Source of the DNA: Blautia argi
GTDB taxonomy: Bacteria > Bacillota > Clostridia > Lachnospirales > Lachnospiraceae
Assembly (NCBI RefSeq): GCF_003287895.1
Contig: NZ_CP030280.1
Coordinates: forward strand, 3,103,501 to 3,167,500
Direction: 5' to 3'
DNA: 64,000 nucleotides
The position numbers and the translations under genes were made by a program. Numbering within the stretch: the stretch's first letter is position 1; each line of letters opens with the position of its first letter. Of the stretch, positions 28,266-37,560 are shown piece by piece. The notes under the pieces were generated by a model. That model saw only the letters and a list, made by a program, of their open reading frames with translations, was not told the origin of the DNA and made no database searches.

Positions 28266-29033
28266 CTAATATGCCCGAATCAAAACGACAGAAATATTGT
28301 CATCTTCTCTTCTTGATTTATTTAATTCTGTAAAATATACAGCGCTTTCTTTCATCTTCTCTTCCGTGACCATCAATTCCGGCTTCAGTCTTTCATAGAA
28401 TTCCTCCGGTTGAATCACATGTCGAAATCCGTCTGAGCACATCATAAATACAGAATCCTTCTCAAACTCTCCCACATAAAAATCCGGTTCAATGACACTG
28501 CTGGCGCCTACGCACTGCAGCAGAACATTTCTTCTCGGGTGATTTCCGGCTTCCTCCAAAGTCATTCTTCCCAAATCCATTTCTCTTTGTACAAAGGTCT
28601 GGTCAACCGTCATCTGGGTAATTCCGTCCTTTAAGTAATACACTCTGGAATCTCCCACATTAATTATGTAATAAATATGATCTGTCAACAGCATGGCAGC
28701 CGCTGTTGTTCCCAAACTCACATTACAATTCAAACCATATTCCTTTATCTTCTGATTCTGTTCCAAAATCAGGTTTGTCCAACTGCTTCTTAAGGTATTG
28801 GCTTCCATGCCTTTATAAAGGATTTCCGGAAATTCCCTGTGGAACCAGTTGGAAAATGCCTTTACCAGGATAGCACTGGCAACCTCTCCTTTCGCAAGAC
28901 CGCCCATACCATCACACACCACGGACAACAAAACCTGTCCGTAATCTGTAGCAGCTGTTTCAATTAACACAGAGTCCTGATTTGTCTTTTTTCGAATTCC
29001 CACATCTGTGTGGACAGCTGTCAAATAATTCAT
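28266..29033 (-). CDS. PP2C-type Ser/Thr protein phosphatase
   Basis: 255-aa metal-dependent (Mn/Mg) phosphatase of the PPM/Stp family. Motifs: RKKTNQDSVLIE near the N-terminus, VVCDGMGGLAKGEVAS with the metal-binding DG, NVGDSRVYYL, MMCSDGFRHV, and the terminal EDDNISVVLI. It is expected to reverse phosphorylation by the kinase encoded 11 bp downstream. The start ATG at 29033 has only a weak AAAGAGTGA ribosome site. A promoter at 29202-29230 suggests a ~170-nt leader. First gene of the PP2C-kinase-membrane protein-surface protein operon. Confidence 0.92.
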   Translation of the reverse strand: MNYLTAVHTDVGIRKKTNQDSVLIETAATDYGQVLLSVVCDGMGGLAKGEVASAILVKAFSNWFHREFPEILYKGMEANTLRSSWTNLILEQNQKIKEYGLNCNVSLGTTAAAMLLTDHIYYIINVGDSRVYYLKDGITQMTVDQTFVQREMDLGRMTLEEAGNHPRRNVLLQCVGASSVIEPDFYVGEFEKDSVFMMCSDGFRHVIQPEEFYERLKPELMVTEEKMKESAVYFTELNKSRREDDNISVVLIRAY

Positions 29034-29201
29034 TTTTCACTCTTTCTTTTCAATTCGCTTCATTCTTAATTTGCATCAAAATTCCTGATACCGTATCACC
29101 AAAAACATTTTTTCATACAACAAATGGAAAATATCTCAGGCAGAACACCTGACAAGAATATAATAAAAAAGATTTTCACAAACATGTTCTGTGTGCAATA
29201 T

Positions 29202-29230
29202 AACATATCACACTCTCTTGCATTTGACAA
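29202..29230 (-). promoter_or_regulatory. Promoter of the PP2C-kinase-surface protein operon
   Basis: Minus-strand TTGTCA (29230-29225), 17-bp spacer, TATGTT (29207-29202). The leader to the PP2C start contains a small hairpin (TCAGG/CCTGA, about 29136-29153). Confidence 0.5.
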
Positions 29231-29242
29231 CTGGCATATCTA

Positions 29243-29304
29243 CTAAAAATAAAGATTATTTTTAGGGCTGTTGCATGAAGCCTTTTATATTCATACAACA
29301 GCCC
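29243..29304 (-). terminator. Hairpin pair downstream of glgB
   Basis: A 15-nt-arm inverted repeat (GGGCTGTTGCATGAA 29265-29279 with 29290-29304, one mismatch) is followed on the minus strand by an A/T-rich 10-bp dyad (29243-29265). It lies between the glgB stop (29312) and the PP2C promoter. The plus strand also has a T run after the hairpin. Confidence 0.65.
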
Positions 29305-29311
29305 CGTTTTC

Positions 29312-31216
29312 TTAAAACTGGAAGACTGCTACGCCATAAGCAGGCAGAGGATAAGCAAAGGAAAACTCTCTTCCGTCGCATTCCTTTTTCACAGCCTTAT
29401 AAACCGTCTGTTCCTTATGTACATCACCGCCAAATTCCGGTTCCTTACTGTTTAAAATCAGCTTGTACTGCTTTTTCTTCGGCACTCCTACCCGGTAATC
29501 TTCTCTCTCTACCGGCGTATAATTCAGCACAAACAGCAGATTGTTTCTGCCTGTAGGGGACCAGCGGATAAAGCTGTAAATACTTCTTGACGCATCGTCT
29601 GCATTAATCCATTCCAGTCCCTGAGGATTCTGGTCATTGGCATAAAGCGCCGGATATTTCTTATACATGGCAAGCAATGCCTTTACATAATTCTGCAGCT
29701 TCTGGTGACTTTCTTCTCCCAGCAGATACCAGTCCAGCTCTCTGGCTTCGCTCCACTCCTGATACTGTCCGAAGTCCTGTCCCATAAACAAAAGCTTCTT
29801 TCCCGGATGTCCAATCATATAGGAGTAACCTGCCTTCAAATTCTCAAACTTATCCTGTCCCAGACCCGGCATCTTATTAATCATCGAACATTTCAAATGC
29901 ACCACCTCGTCATGAGAAAGCACCAGCACATAGTTTTCACTGTATGCATAAGAGGTAGAAAAGGTCATTTTATGATGATTGTATTTTCTGAAATAGGGGT
30001 CCAGCTTCATGTATTCCAGAAAATCATGCATCCAGCCCATGTTCCATTTCAGGCTGAATCCCAGACCTCCGTCCTCCGGCTTTCCCGTTACCATGGGCCA
30101 GGCTGTAGATTCTTCTGCAATCATCACGGTTCCTTTATGTTTACCCAAAACCACGGAATTTAAGTGGCGGAAAAACTCAATGGCTTCCAGATTTTTATTC
30201 TCTCCATATTGATTGGGAACCCACTGACCGTTTTCCCTTCCGTAATCCAAATACAGCATGGAAGCCACAGCGTCTACACGAAGCCCGTCAATATGGAATT
30301 CCTGAATCCAGAACAGCGCATTGGCAATCAAAAAGTTTTTCACTTCATTCTTCCCATAATCAAACACCTTTGTTCCCCAGTCCGGGTGTTCCCCTTTCCG
30401 CGGGTCTGCATATTCATAAGTAGGAGTTCCGTCAAAATCTGCCAGACCATGAGCGTCCTTTGGAAAATGCGCGGGAACCCAGTCCAAAATTACGCCGATT
30501 TTGTTTTTATGCATATAATTTACAAAATACCGAAAATCCTCCGGCGTTCCATATCTGGAAGTCGGCGCATAGTACCCGGTCACCTGATATCCCCAGGAAC
30601 CGTCAAAGGGGTGTTCTGCAATCCCCATAAGTTCCACATGGGTATAGCCCATTTCCTTTACATAATCTGCCAGAGCATGGGCAAACTCCCGGTAATTATA
30701 AAAGCCCGGGTCGTCTTCATGGGCTGCAGGGTGTTTTTTCCAGGAACCCGGGTGTACCTCATAAATAGACATGGCGTCCTTTTGCGGGTCAAAATTCTGC
30801 CGGTTTTTCAGCCATGTAGTATCCCCCCATTTGAATCCTTCCAGGTTCACAACCCTGGAAGCATTTCCCGGACGCATCTCCGCATAGTTTCCATAAGGGT
30901 CTGCCTTGTATAATAACTCACCATTCTGTGTAGTAATGCAGTATTTATACAAATCTCCTTCCCGTACCTTTGGAATAAAAAGCTGATAAATCCCCATATC
31001 ATTATCACATTTCATCACGTTTACTTCCGGATTCCAGCCATTAAAATCCCCTACCACAGACACAGCTTTGGCATGGGGCGCCCAAACGGCAAAGAACACG
31101 CCTTCTTTTTTCCTCTGTGTTCCCGGGTGCGCTCCAAAAAGCTTGTAAATCTCATAATGTGTCCCCTGCCCGAACAAATATCTGTCCAGTTCTGTAAATT
31201 TCATATTGTTTCCCAT
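29312..31216 (-). CDS. glgB: 1,4-alpha-glucan branching enzyme
   Basis: Introduces alpha-1,6 branches in glycogen. 634 aa, the short form. An N-terminal CBM48-like module (FGAHPGTQRKKEGVFFAVWAPHAKAVSVVGDFNGW) precedes the GH13 barrel with DWVPAHFPKDAHGL, HIDGLRVDAVASMLYLDYG (nucleophile Asp), MIAEESTAWP (acid/base Glu) and LSHDEVVH, and a beta-sandwich end. Start at 31216 follows AAGGGGAAGAG. It follows the GH13 amylase by 57 bp. No glgC, glgD or glgA is in the window. Confidence 0.95.
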   Translation of the reverse strand: MGNNMKFTELDRYLFGQGTHYEIYKLFGAHPGTQRKKEGVFFAVWAPHAKAVSVVGDFNGWNPEVNVMKCDNDMGIYQLFIPKVREGDLYKYCITTQNGELLYKADPYGNYAEMRPGNASRVVNLEGFKWGDTTWLKNRQNFDPQKDAMSIYEVHPGSWKKHPAAHEDDPGFYNYREFAHALADYVKEMGYTHVELMGIAEHPFDGSWGYQVTGYYAPTSRYGTPEDFRYFVNYMHKNKIGVILDWVPAHFPKDAHGLADFDGTPTYEYADPRKGEHPDWGTKVFDYGKNEVKNFLIANALFWIQEFHIDGLRVDAVASMLYLDYGRENGQWVPNQYGENKNLEAIEFFRHLNSVVLGKHKGTVMIAEESTAWPMVTGKPEDGGLGFSLKWNMGWMHDFLEYMKLDPYFRKYNHHKMTFSTSYAYSENYVLVLSHDEVVHLKCSMINKMPGLGQDKFENLKAGYSYMIGHPGKKLLFMGQDFGQYQEWSEARELDWYLLGEESHQKLQNYVKALLAMYKKYPALYANDQNPQGLEWINADDASRSIYSFIRWSPTGRNNLLFVLNYTPVEREDYRVGVPKKKQYKLILNSKEPEFGGDVHKEQTVYKAVKKECDGREFSFAYPLPAYGVAVFQF

Positions 31217-31273
31217 AAACTCTTCCCCTTTTCATACCTTTTTGTTTTCTGTATATTGTTTTTTCCGATATTT

Positions 31274-32635
31274 TTATTCCCGAATTTCTATGAGAACACT
31301 TCCTGCCGGCTTCATACAAAGAGAAATTCTGCCATTTTCCACAGGTATCGGCTCTCCTGTTTCCAGATTTATATAAACCTTATTTTCAAATGGTGCCGGA
31401 ATGCTCACATTTGCTTCCTGCTCATCATTGTTCACTGCAACAACAAGCCCCTGCTCCTGAGTAAATCTGGCAAATGCATATTGTCTGTTTGTCAGCATCA
31501 GTTCCCGATATCTTCCGTAAGCAAGACAATCCCTATACTTTTTATGCAGATTTCCAAGCCACTGAACCCATTTCAAAATCTCAGAATTCTTTTCCTGCTT
31601 TAAGACCTCTTCTACATCCACTGCCGGACGCAGGGGATTGTCATTTCCACCCTCTTTGCGTCCCTCAATCCCCCATTCCGAGCCGTAATAAACAGAGGGA
31701 ATTCCCGGAAGAGTAAACAGCAACGTGTAAATCGGATAAATGTGGTCTTTTATGTTAATTTTGCTGATGATTCTGTCCACATCATGGTTATCCACAAAGG
31801 AATACAGCTTCATACCCTTATAAATTCCGCCGTTTTCATCAAATTCCCGGCGAATGGTATGAGCAATTTCAAAGTAATTGTGGTCATTGTGTCCGGAATA
31901 CAGCCCCTTGTGCAGTTCATAATTGGTAACGCTGTGAAGCATTTTCTGACCGTCCTGAATATAACGACTGTAATCTCCGTGGATTACCTCTCCCATAAGC
32001 CAGAAATCCGCCTTTTTCTCCCCGGTTCTCCTTCTCATTTCTTCCATAAAGGAAAACTCCAGGCAGTCCGCGCAGTCCAGCCGGATACCGTCAATATCAA
32101 AGGTATCAATCCAGAAATCAATGACTTCCAGAAGATATTCCCGCACAGCAGGCTCCCACAGATTCAGATTCACCAGTTCAAAGCAGTTTCTCCACGCCTC
32201 ATAACCAAAGCCATCATTGTAAGGACTGTTCCAGCCAAAATTCACACCCTTGTACCAGCTGCAATAGGGGGATTGTTCTCTGTTTTTCTGAATATCCTGA
32301 AAGGCAAAAAACTCTCTTCCCGTGTGATTAAATACGCCATCGACCACAACCTTAATTCCTGCCTCATGCGCCTTGTTTACAAAACGCTTAAAGTCTTCAT
32401 TATCCCCCAGTCTGCGGTCCACCAGCTTATAGTCTTTTGTGTCATATCCGTGGGTGCTGGATTCGAACAGCGGTCCTATATAAATGGCGGTGCAGCCCAT
32501 ATCCGCAATGTAAGGAATCCATTTGTCCAGCGCTTCAAATCTGTGTACAACCTCTTCCCCTCTGTTTTCTCTGGGCGCGCCTGTCATACCGATTGGGTAC
32601 ATATGATAAAACACTGCCTCTTCATACCATGCCAT
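31274..32635 (-). CDS. Cytoplasmic GH13 alpha-amylase / maltodextrin hydrolase
   Basis: 453-aa alpha-amylase-family enzyme without signal peptide, so it acts on intracellular maltodextrin or glycogen. The four GH13 regions are present: VVVDGVFNHTG, GIRLDCADCL with nucleophile D187, LMGEVIHGD with acid/base E216, and FVDNHDVDR with D285. GH13 subfamily (maltogenic amylase, neopullulanase or glucosidase) is not resolved. ATG at 32635 follows GGAGG. It lies between a TetR-type regulator (15 bp upstream) and glgB, in an apparent tetR-amylase-glgB operon. Confidence 0.9.
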   Translation of the reverse strand: MAWYEEAVFYHMYPIGMTGAPRENRGEEVVHRFEALDKWIPYIADMGCTAIYIGPLFESSTHGYDTKDYKLVDRRLGDNEDFKRFVNKAHEAGIKVVVDGVFNHTGREFFAFQDIQKNREQSPYCSWYKGVNFGWNSPYNDGFGYEAWRNCFELVNLNLWEPAVREYLLEVIDFWIDTFDIDGIRLDCADCLEFSFMEEMRRRTGEKKADFWLMGEVIHGDYSRYIQDGQKMLHSVTNYELHKGLYSGHNDHNYFEIAHTIRREFDENGGIYKGMKLYSFVDNHDVDRIISKINIKDHIYPIYTLLFTLPGIPSVYYGSEWGIEGRKEGGNDNPLRPAVDVEEVLKQEKNSEILKWVQWLGNLHKKYRDCLAYGRYRELMLTNRQYAFARFTQEQGLVVAVNNDEQEANVSIPAPFENKVYINLETGEPIPVENGRISLCMKPAGSVLIEIRE

Positions 32636-32650
32636 AATAATTCCTCCTGC

Positions 32651-33232
32651 TTATGAATAAATTCCGTATAAGAACTGACGTACAATTTCGTATGTGGTTT
32701 CATTGGATATCTCAAACTCTTCATCTTCAGAAAGACCATAGCTTACTGTCATAATATGATGATTCAAAATTCCTGTAAATCCCACGGCAAACAACCGCTG
32801 TCTTCCCCTCATGTTGCCAAGCTGAGGAGCCGCCTTTTCAAAAATTCCTACAATAATTCTGTAATAGCGCTCAATAAACGGCGAAACCGTCTGGAAAGCT
32901 TCATTTTCTCTTCCCGAATAAAACAGAGCCAGCATAAACAGATAAAATTTCTCATGGGTCGCTGCAAAATCAAAAAACACCCTTGCAACCCGGTACAAAA
33001 CCTCCGGCAGCCCGGCATTGGTTCCGGCAGCTTCTAAAACACCGTCCTCCAATATCTTATAACCGCTTTCCAACAGACTTTTCAAAAGCCCTAGCTTACT
33101 GCCAAAATAATAATAAAGCGTTGGCTTTGTCACTCCCGCCCGGTCTACAATTTCCTGCACGCCTACGGCATCATAGCCTCTGGCATGAAATAAATCCAGC
33201 GCCGCATTTAAGATTTCTGCCCTGTTGTCCAT
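32651..33232 (-). CDS. TetR-family transcriptional regulator
   Basis: 193-aa repressor. The N-terminal HTH RAEILNAALDLFHARGYDAVGVQEIVDRAGVTKPTLYYYFGSKLGLL is a textbook TetR domain; the C-terminal ligand domain is all-helical and diverse. The open frame extends to 33307, but that codon lies in the promoter; with transcription starting near 33272 the ATG at 33232 (after GGTGGTGAT) is the best start, with 33259 as an alternative. A TATACC-n4-GGTATA dyad lies between its -35 and -10, so it should repress itself and the downstream amylase and glgB. The ligand is unknown. Confidence 0.88.
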   Translation of the reverse strand: MDNRAEILNAALDLFHARGYDAVGVQEIVDRAGVTKPTLYYYFGSKLGLLKSLLESGYKILEDGVLEAAGTNAGLPEVLYRVARVFFDFAATHEKFYLFMLALFYSGRENEAFQTVSPFIERYYRIIVGIFEKAAPQLGNMRGRQRLFAVGFTGILNHHIMTVSYGLSEDEEFEISNETTYEIVRQFLYGIYS

Positions 33233-33278
33233 TCCAATCACCACCCTTGTACTTCGCATTCCTGATATCTCTGCCCTT

Positions 33279-33307
33279 ATTATACCAATCGGTATAGAGG
33301 AAATCAA
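33279..33307 (-). promoter_or_regulatory. Promoter with embedded TetR-type operator
   Basis: Minus-strand TTGATT (33307-33302), 17-bp spacer, TATAAT (33284-33279), with an extended TG. The palindrome TATACC-AATC-GGTATA (33281-33296) occupies the spacer and part of the -10, an ideal position for autorepression by the adjacent TetR protein. Confidence 0.75.
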
Positions 33308-33340
33308 CCATTCCTTTCACTTTCCGATGAAATAAAAAAA

Positions 33341-33392
33341 ATCTCCCGGCAGTCTGCCGTACTTCTTACATACCACAGACCCATCGGGAGAT
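33341..33392 (-). terminator. Terminator of the V-ATPase operon
   Basis: Outer arms ATCTCCCG (33341-33348) and CGGGAGAT (33385-33392) plus an inner CGGCA/TGCCG hairpin; on the minus strand it is followed by a run of eight T residues. It is 8 bp past the ntpD stop. Confidence 0.88.
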
Positions 33393-33399
33393 TCCTGTT

Positions 33400-34062
33400 T
33401 TACATATTCTTTTCTTTATAATGATGCGCTTCTTCCAGCATCATATCCTTCACCTTCATCAGACGAATCTGGGTACTTCTCTCATTTTCGTCCAGCTTCA
33501 TGGTGATATATTTAATATTCTGCCGGGTTTCCGGAATAATCACATGTTCCAGCGCATTGACACGCCGCCTTGTCTTCTCGATTTCCGCTGCCATAAGCTG
33601 ACAGGATTTTTCCACCTCTGCAAGCCTTAACATATCCGGCAGAATGTCGGCAAGAGATTTCACTGCACCGTCCAAATCCCCGGAGGTAAAGGCAAAACCA
33701 TAAGAATAAATATCATTTGCGTCTGCGGTTCTGGTCTTTGTATGGAAAACCGGAATATCCACACTCATAACATTTCTCTTATCTGCCTCCAGATACACCT
33801 CCTGCTTTGGCGCCATTAAGGCTGTGTTTAAAATCTGTTCAGACATGCCTGCCTTTGCAATAACAAAGTTCTTATTTGCCGACAAAATCCCTTTTTCCAC
33901 CTTCTGGCGCAGAGCCATATTTTCTCTTACCAAATCCAGAAACTGGCGCATAAGCTCATCTCGCTTATCCTTTAAGAGTTTATGACCCTTGACAGCCGTA
34001 ACCAGCTTCTTTTTCAGGCGGGTGAGTTCCATTCGGGTAGGAGTTACCTGCGTAGATGCCAA
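33400..34062 (-). CDS. ntpD: V-type ATP synthase/ATPase subunit D (central stalk)
   Basis: 220-aa coiled-coil protein of the rotary shaft. The TPTRMELTRLKKKLVTAVKGHKLLKDKRDELM start and the C-terminal RRVNALEHVIIPETRQNIKYITMKLDENERS are diagnostic of V/A-ATPase subunit D. Start is a TTG at 34062, set by GAGGTGAT just upstream. Last gene of the ntp operon, followed by a strong terminator. Confidence 0.95.
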   Translation of the reverse strand: MASTQVTPTRMELTRLKKKLVTAVKGHKLLKDKRDELMRQFLDLVRENMALRQKVEKGILSANKNFVIAKAGMSEQILNTALMAPKQEVYLEADKRNVMSVDIPVFHTKTRTADANDIYSYGFAFTSGDLDGAVKSLADILPDMLRLAEVEKSCQLMAAEIEKTRRRVNALEHVIIPETRQNIKYITMKLDENERSTQIRLMKVKDMMLEEAHHYKEKNM

Positions 34063-34076
34063 AGTATCACCTCTTT

Positions 34077-35452
34077 CTAGTATTTGCCGTAATATTCATC
34101 TAAGAACTTATCATCAATACGTTTCAGTTCGCTTCTCGGCAGGATAGACAAAAGCTTCCAACCGATTTTCAGTGTTTCTTCAATATCCCTGTTTGCCGTA
34201 TATCCCTGAGAAACGTATTCCTTCTCAAAAGCATCTGCAAACTTGGCATAAATAAGGTCAATATCAGAAAGCGCCGCTTCCCCCAGAATAACCATCAGCT
34301 CTTTTGCTTCTTTACCACGGGCATAAGCCGCAAAAAGCTGATTCATAGTATTGGCGTGGTCTGCGCGGGTCTTTCCTTCTCCAATACCCTTATCCTTCAG
34401 ACGGGACAGGGAAAGGCAGTACATCGATTGGCGGGGTCACACCTTTTCGGTACAACTCACGGCTTAAGATAATCTGTCCCTCTGTAATATATCCTGTCAG
34501 GTCAGGGATTGGGTGTGTCTTATCATCTTCCGGCATGGTCAGAATCGGAATCATGGTGATACTTCCCTTTTTACCTTTCTGACGTCCGGCTCTTTCGTAC
34601 ATGGTTGCCAGGTCTGTGTACATGTATCCCGGATAACCACGGCGTCCCGGAACCTCTTTACGGGCTGCGGAAACCTCACGCAAAGCGTCTGCATAGTTGG
34701 TTAATATCTGTCAGAATAACCAGAACGTGCATATCCTTTTCAAATGCCAGATATTCTGCAGCAGTCAGAGCCATTTTCGGCGTAGCGATACGCTCTACCG
34801 CCGGGTCATTTGCCAGGTTGATAAACAGAACAGTTCTGTCAATGGCGCCTGTTTCCTTAAAGCTTTCCACAAAGAAGTTAGATTCTTCAAAAGTAATACC
34901 CATAGCTGCAAATACAACGGCAAAGTTCTCTCCTGAGCCGCGTACCTTTGCCTGTCTTGCAATCTGTGCAGCCAGGTTTGCATGAGGCAGACCGGAAGCT
35001 GAGAAAATCGGCAGCTTCTGTCCACGAACCAGAGTGTTCAGACCGTCAATGGCAGAAACACCAGTCTGAATAAATTCCTCCGGATAGCTTCTTGCCGCCG
35101 GATTCATAGGCAGACCGTTAATATCTCTTCTCTCGTCCGGCAGGATTTCCGGGCCATCGTCAATAGGACGTCCCAGACCATCGAAAACTCGTCCCAGCAT
35201 ATCCTCAGATACGCCAAGCTCCATGCTTCGTCCCAGAAAACGCACCTTGCTGTTTGAAAGGTTAATACCTGTGGAGCTTTCAAACAACTGCACCAGCGCA
35301 TTGCTTCCATCAATTTCCAGAACCTTGCAGCGGCGTGTTTCCCCGCTGGCAAGCTCAATTTCACCTAATTCATCATAATGAACATTTTCAACACCGCGCA
35401 CCAGCATAAGAGGGCCGGCAACTTCCTGTATGGTTCTATACTCTTTCGGCAT
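34077..35452 (-). CDS. ntpB: V-type ATPase subunit B, interrupted by two +1 frameshifts
   Basis: Non-catalytic nucleotide-site subunit of the V1 head. Three overlapping frames together encode a standard 457-aa subunit B from [24 protein letters not shown] to LDEYYGKY. Break 1 is at 34701-34702: removing one base turns GATATTAACCAAC into GATATTACCAAC and restores [37 protein letters not shown]. Break 2 is at 34412-34414: removing one base in CCTTTCCC restores [23 protein letters not shown]. The ATG overlaps the ntpA stop by one base. Two independent single-base insertions in an otherwise perfect gene suggest sequence error. Confidence 0.92.
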
Positions 35453-37219
35453 TAGAAGTCCTCCTTCCCTAATACATTGGCAATTTCTTCTGCAAGCTGT
35501 TTCAATGTGGCTTCATATTCTTTGTCCAGATTATCCTCTGTTACATATTTAAAACGTCCGATTTTTTCGCGAACTTCCAGTTTTACAAGACTCTGAATAC
35601 CGGCGCCCTTGTCCAGCGCCTCTTTGCCCTGCTCATAGTAAGCCACTACCAGTTTCATGAGCAAATGCTGTTTTTTCAGAGAGCTGTAGGTATCTATTTC
35701 ATGGAAAGAGTTCTGGTGCAGGAAGTCCTCACGAATAGAACGGGCTGCTTCCATTTTCAGACGGTCGCCTGCGGATAGAGCGTCCATACCGACCATTTTT
35801 ACAATTTCTTCCAGCTCTGCCTCGTCCTGTAAAAGGCTCATCATTTTCTGACGTCCTTCCATCCAGTCCGGCGCTACCTTTTCATTAAACCATTTTTCCA
35901 TATTGTCCAGATACAGAGAATAGCTGGTCAGCCAGTTAATGGCAGGAAAATGTCTTTTATAAGCAAGAGAAGCGTCCAGACCCCAGAATACCTTTACAAT
36001 ACGAAGAGTTGCCTGGGAAACCGGCTCGGAAATATCACCACCCGGAGGAGACACGGCGCCAATAACAGAAAGTGCACCTTCTCTCTTATCTTTTCCAAGA
36101 GAAACCACATGTCCGGCTCTTTCATAGAACTGTGCCAGACGAGAACCCAGGTATGCAGGATAACCTTCTTCACCAGGCATTTCCTCCAGACGCCCCGACA
36201 TCTCTCGAAGCGCCTCTGCCCAACGGGAGGTTGAGTCTGCCATTAAGGCTACGGAATATCCCATATCACGGAAATATTCTGCAATGGTAATACCAGTGTA
36301 AATAGATGCCTCACGGGCAGCAACCGGCATATCAGAGGTATTGGCAATGAGTACGGTTCTCTCCATCAAAGACTGACCGGTCTTCGGGTCCTTCAGTTCC
36401 GGGAACTCATTCAATACGTCTGTCATCTCATTTCCACGCTCACCGCAGCCAATATAGACCACAATATCTGCTTCCGCCCATTTTGCAAGCTGGTGCTGGA
36501 TAACAGTTTTTCCGCTTCCGAAAGGACCCGGAACCGCTGCCACACCGCCCTTTGCAATAGGGAAGAAGGTATCTACAACACGCTGTCCTGTTACCAGAGG
36601 CATTTCCGGCGGAAGTTTTTTCAGATATGGGCGTCCCTTACGAACCGGCCATTTCTGCGCCATAGTAAGTTCTCTGTCACCATTTTCTGTGGCAATAACA
36701 GCCACCACTTCATCTACCGTAAACTCTCCTGCTTTAATCTCTTTTACCGTACCTTTTACACCGTAGGGAACCATGATTTTATGGTTTACCACAATGGTTT
36801 CCTGTACTGTACCAATAATATCGCCGGCTTCTACTTCATCGCCCGGTTTTACTGTTGGAACAAAAGTCCCATTTCAGATTTCTCTTTAAAGAAGGAACCT
36901 CTACACCTCTCTTTAAGTTGGTGCCGGAAACCTTCATAATATCGTCCAGAGGTCTTTGAATCCCATCATAAATACTGGTAATCAGACCCGGTCCAAGTTC
37001 TACGGAAAGAGGTTCGCCTGTGGATTCTACCGGTTCTCCGGGTCCAAGACCTGAAGTTTCCTCGTATACCTGAACAGATGCCTCATCTCCATGCATTTCT
37101 ATGATTTCACCAATCAGACGCTGATTACTTACACGAACCACGTCAAACATATTCGCGTCACGCATACCCTCTGCAATAACCAGCGGTCCTGCTACTTTTT
37201 TAATTGTACCCTTGCTCAT
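35452..37219 (-). CDS. ntpA: V-type ATPase catalytic subunit A, interrupted by a +1 frameshift
   Basis: Catalytic ATP-hydrolysing subunit, 588 aa after correction. The first frame carries [18 protein letters not shown]; the second carries the P-loop GPFGSGKTV, the [18 protein letters not shown] segment, and [32 protein letters not shown]. The break is at 36862-36865: removing one T from the coding-strand TTTT converts [15 protein letters not shown] to [24 protein letters not shown], the normal lipoyl-like bulge region. Start at ATG 37219, eight bases after AGGTGAT, rather than the upstream GTG at 37225. Confidence 0.93.
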
Positions 37220-37239
37220 GGTCACGCATCACCTGCTTT

Positions 37240-37560
37240 CTAATTATTACTGAACAGAATATCAGAGCCAACAGCCTGTTCTACCGAATCTTTTACTCCC
37301 TGCACGCCATCTCCCGTATTCCCAAACACACCCGGAATACGGATAATCGCAGGTAAAAGCCGTTCCTGAAATTTCCCGATAATCTGTTCACACTCTGCTG
37401 CTGCCGCCTCTGTAATATAGACAATCCCATATCCGCTTTCAGCCAGAGCAATCAATCTTTCTTCTGTTTCCTTGCGGTCTGCCACCGGGAAAATCTCAAG
37501 ACCCAGTGCGGCAAATCCGTAAATACTGTCGTAATCACCTACCACTGCAATCTTATACAT
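37240..37560 (-). CDS. ntpG: V-type ATPase subunit F (ntpG)
   Basis: 106-aa small stalk subunit. MYKIAVVGDYDSIYGFAALGLEIFPV and GYGIVYITEAAAAE followed by PAIIRIPG are typical of V/A-ATPase subunit F, which couples DF shaft to the head. Its start overlaps the end of ntpC (after frameshift correction) by eight bases, and it precedes ntpA by 20 bp. Confidence 0.92.
   Translation of the reverse strand: MYKIAVVGDYDSIYGFAALGLEIFPVADRKETEERLIALAESGYGIVYITEAAAAECEQIIGKFQERLLPAIIRIPGVFGNTGDGVQGVKDSVEQAVGSDILFSNN

Noticed and set aside
33233..33307. Extended N-terminus of the TetR protein starting at 33307
   Set aside because: That start lies at the -35 element, upstream of the predicted transcription start; the extra residues do not belong to the TetR fold.
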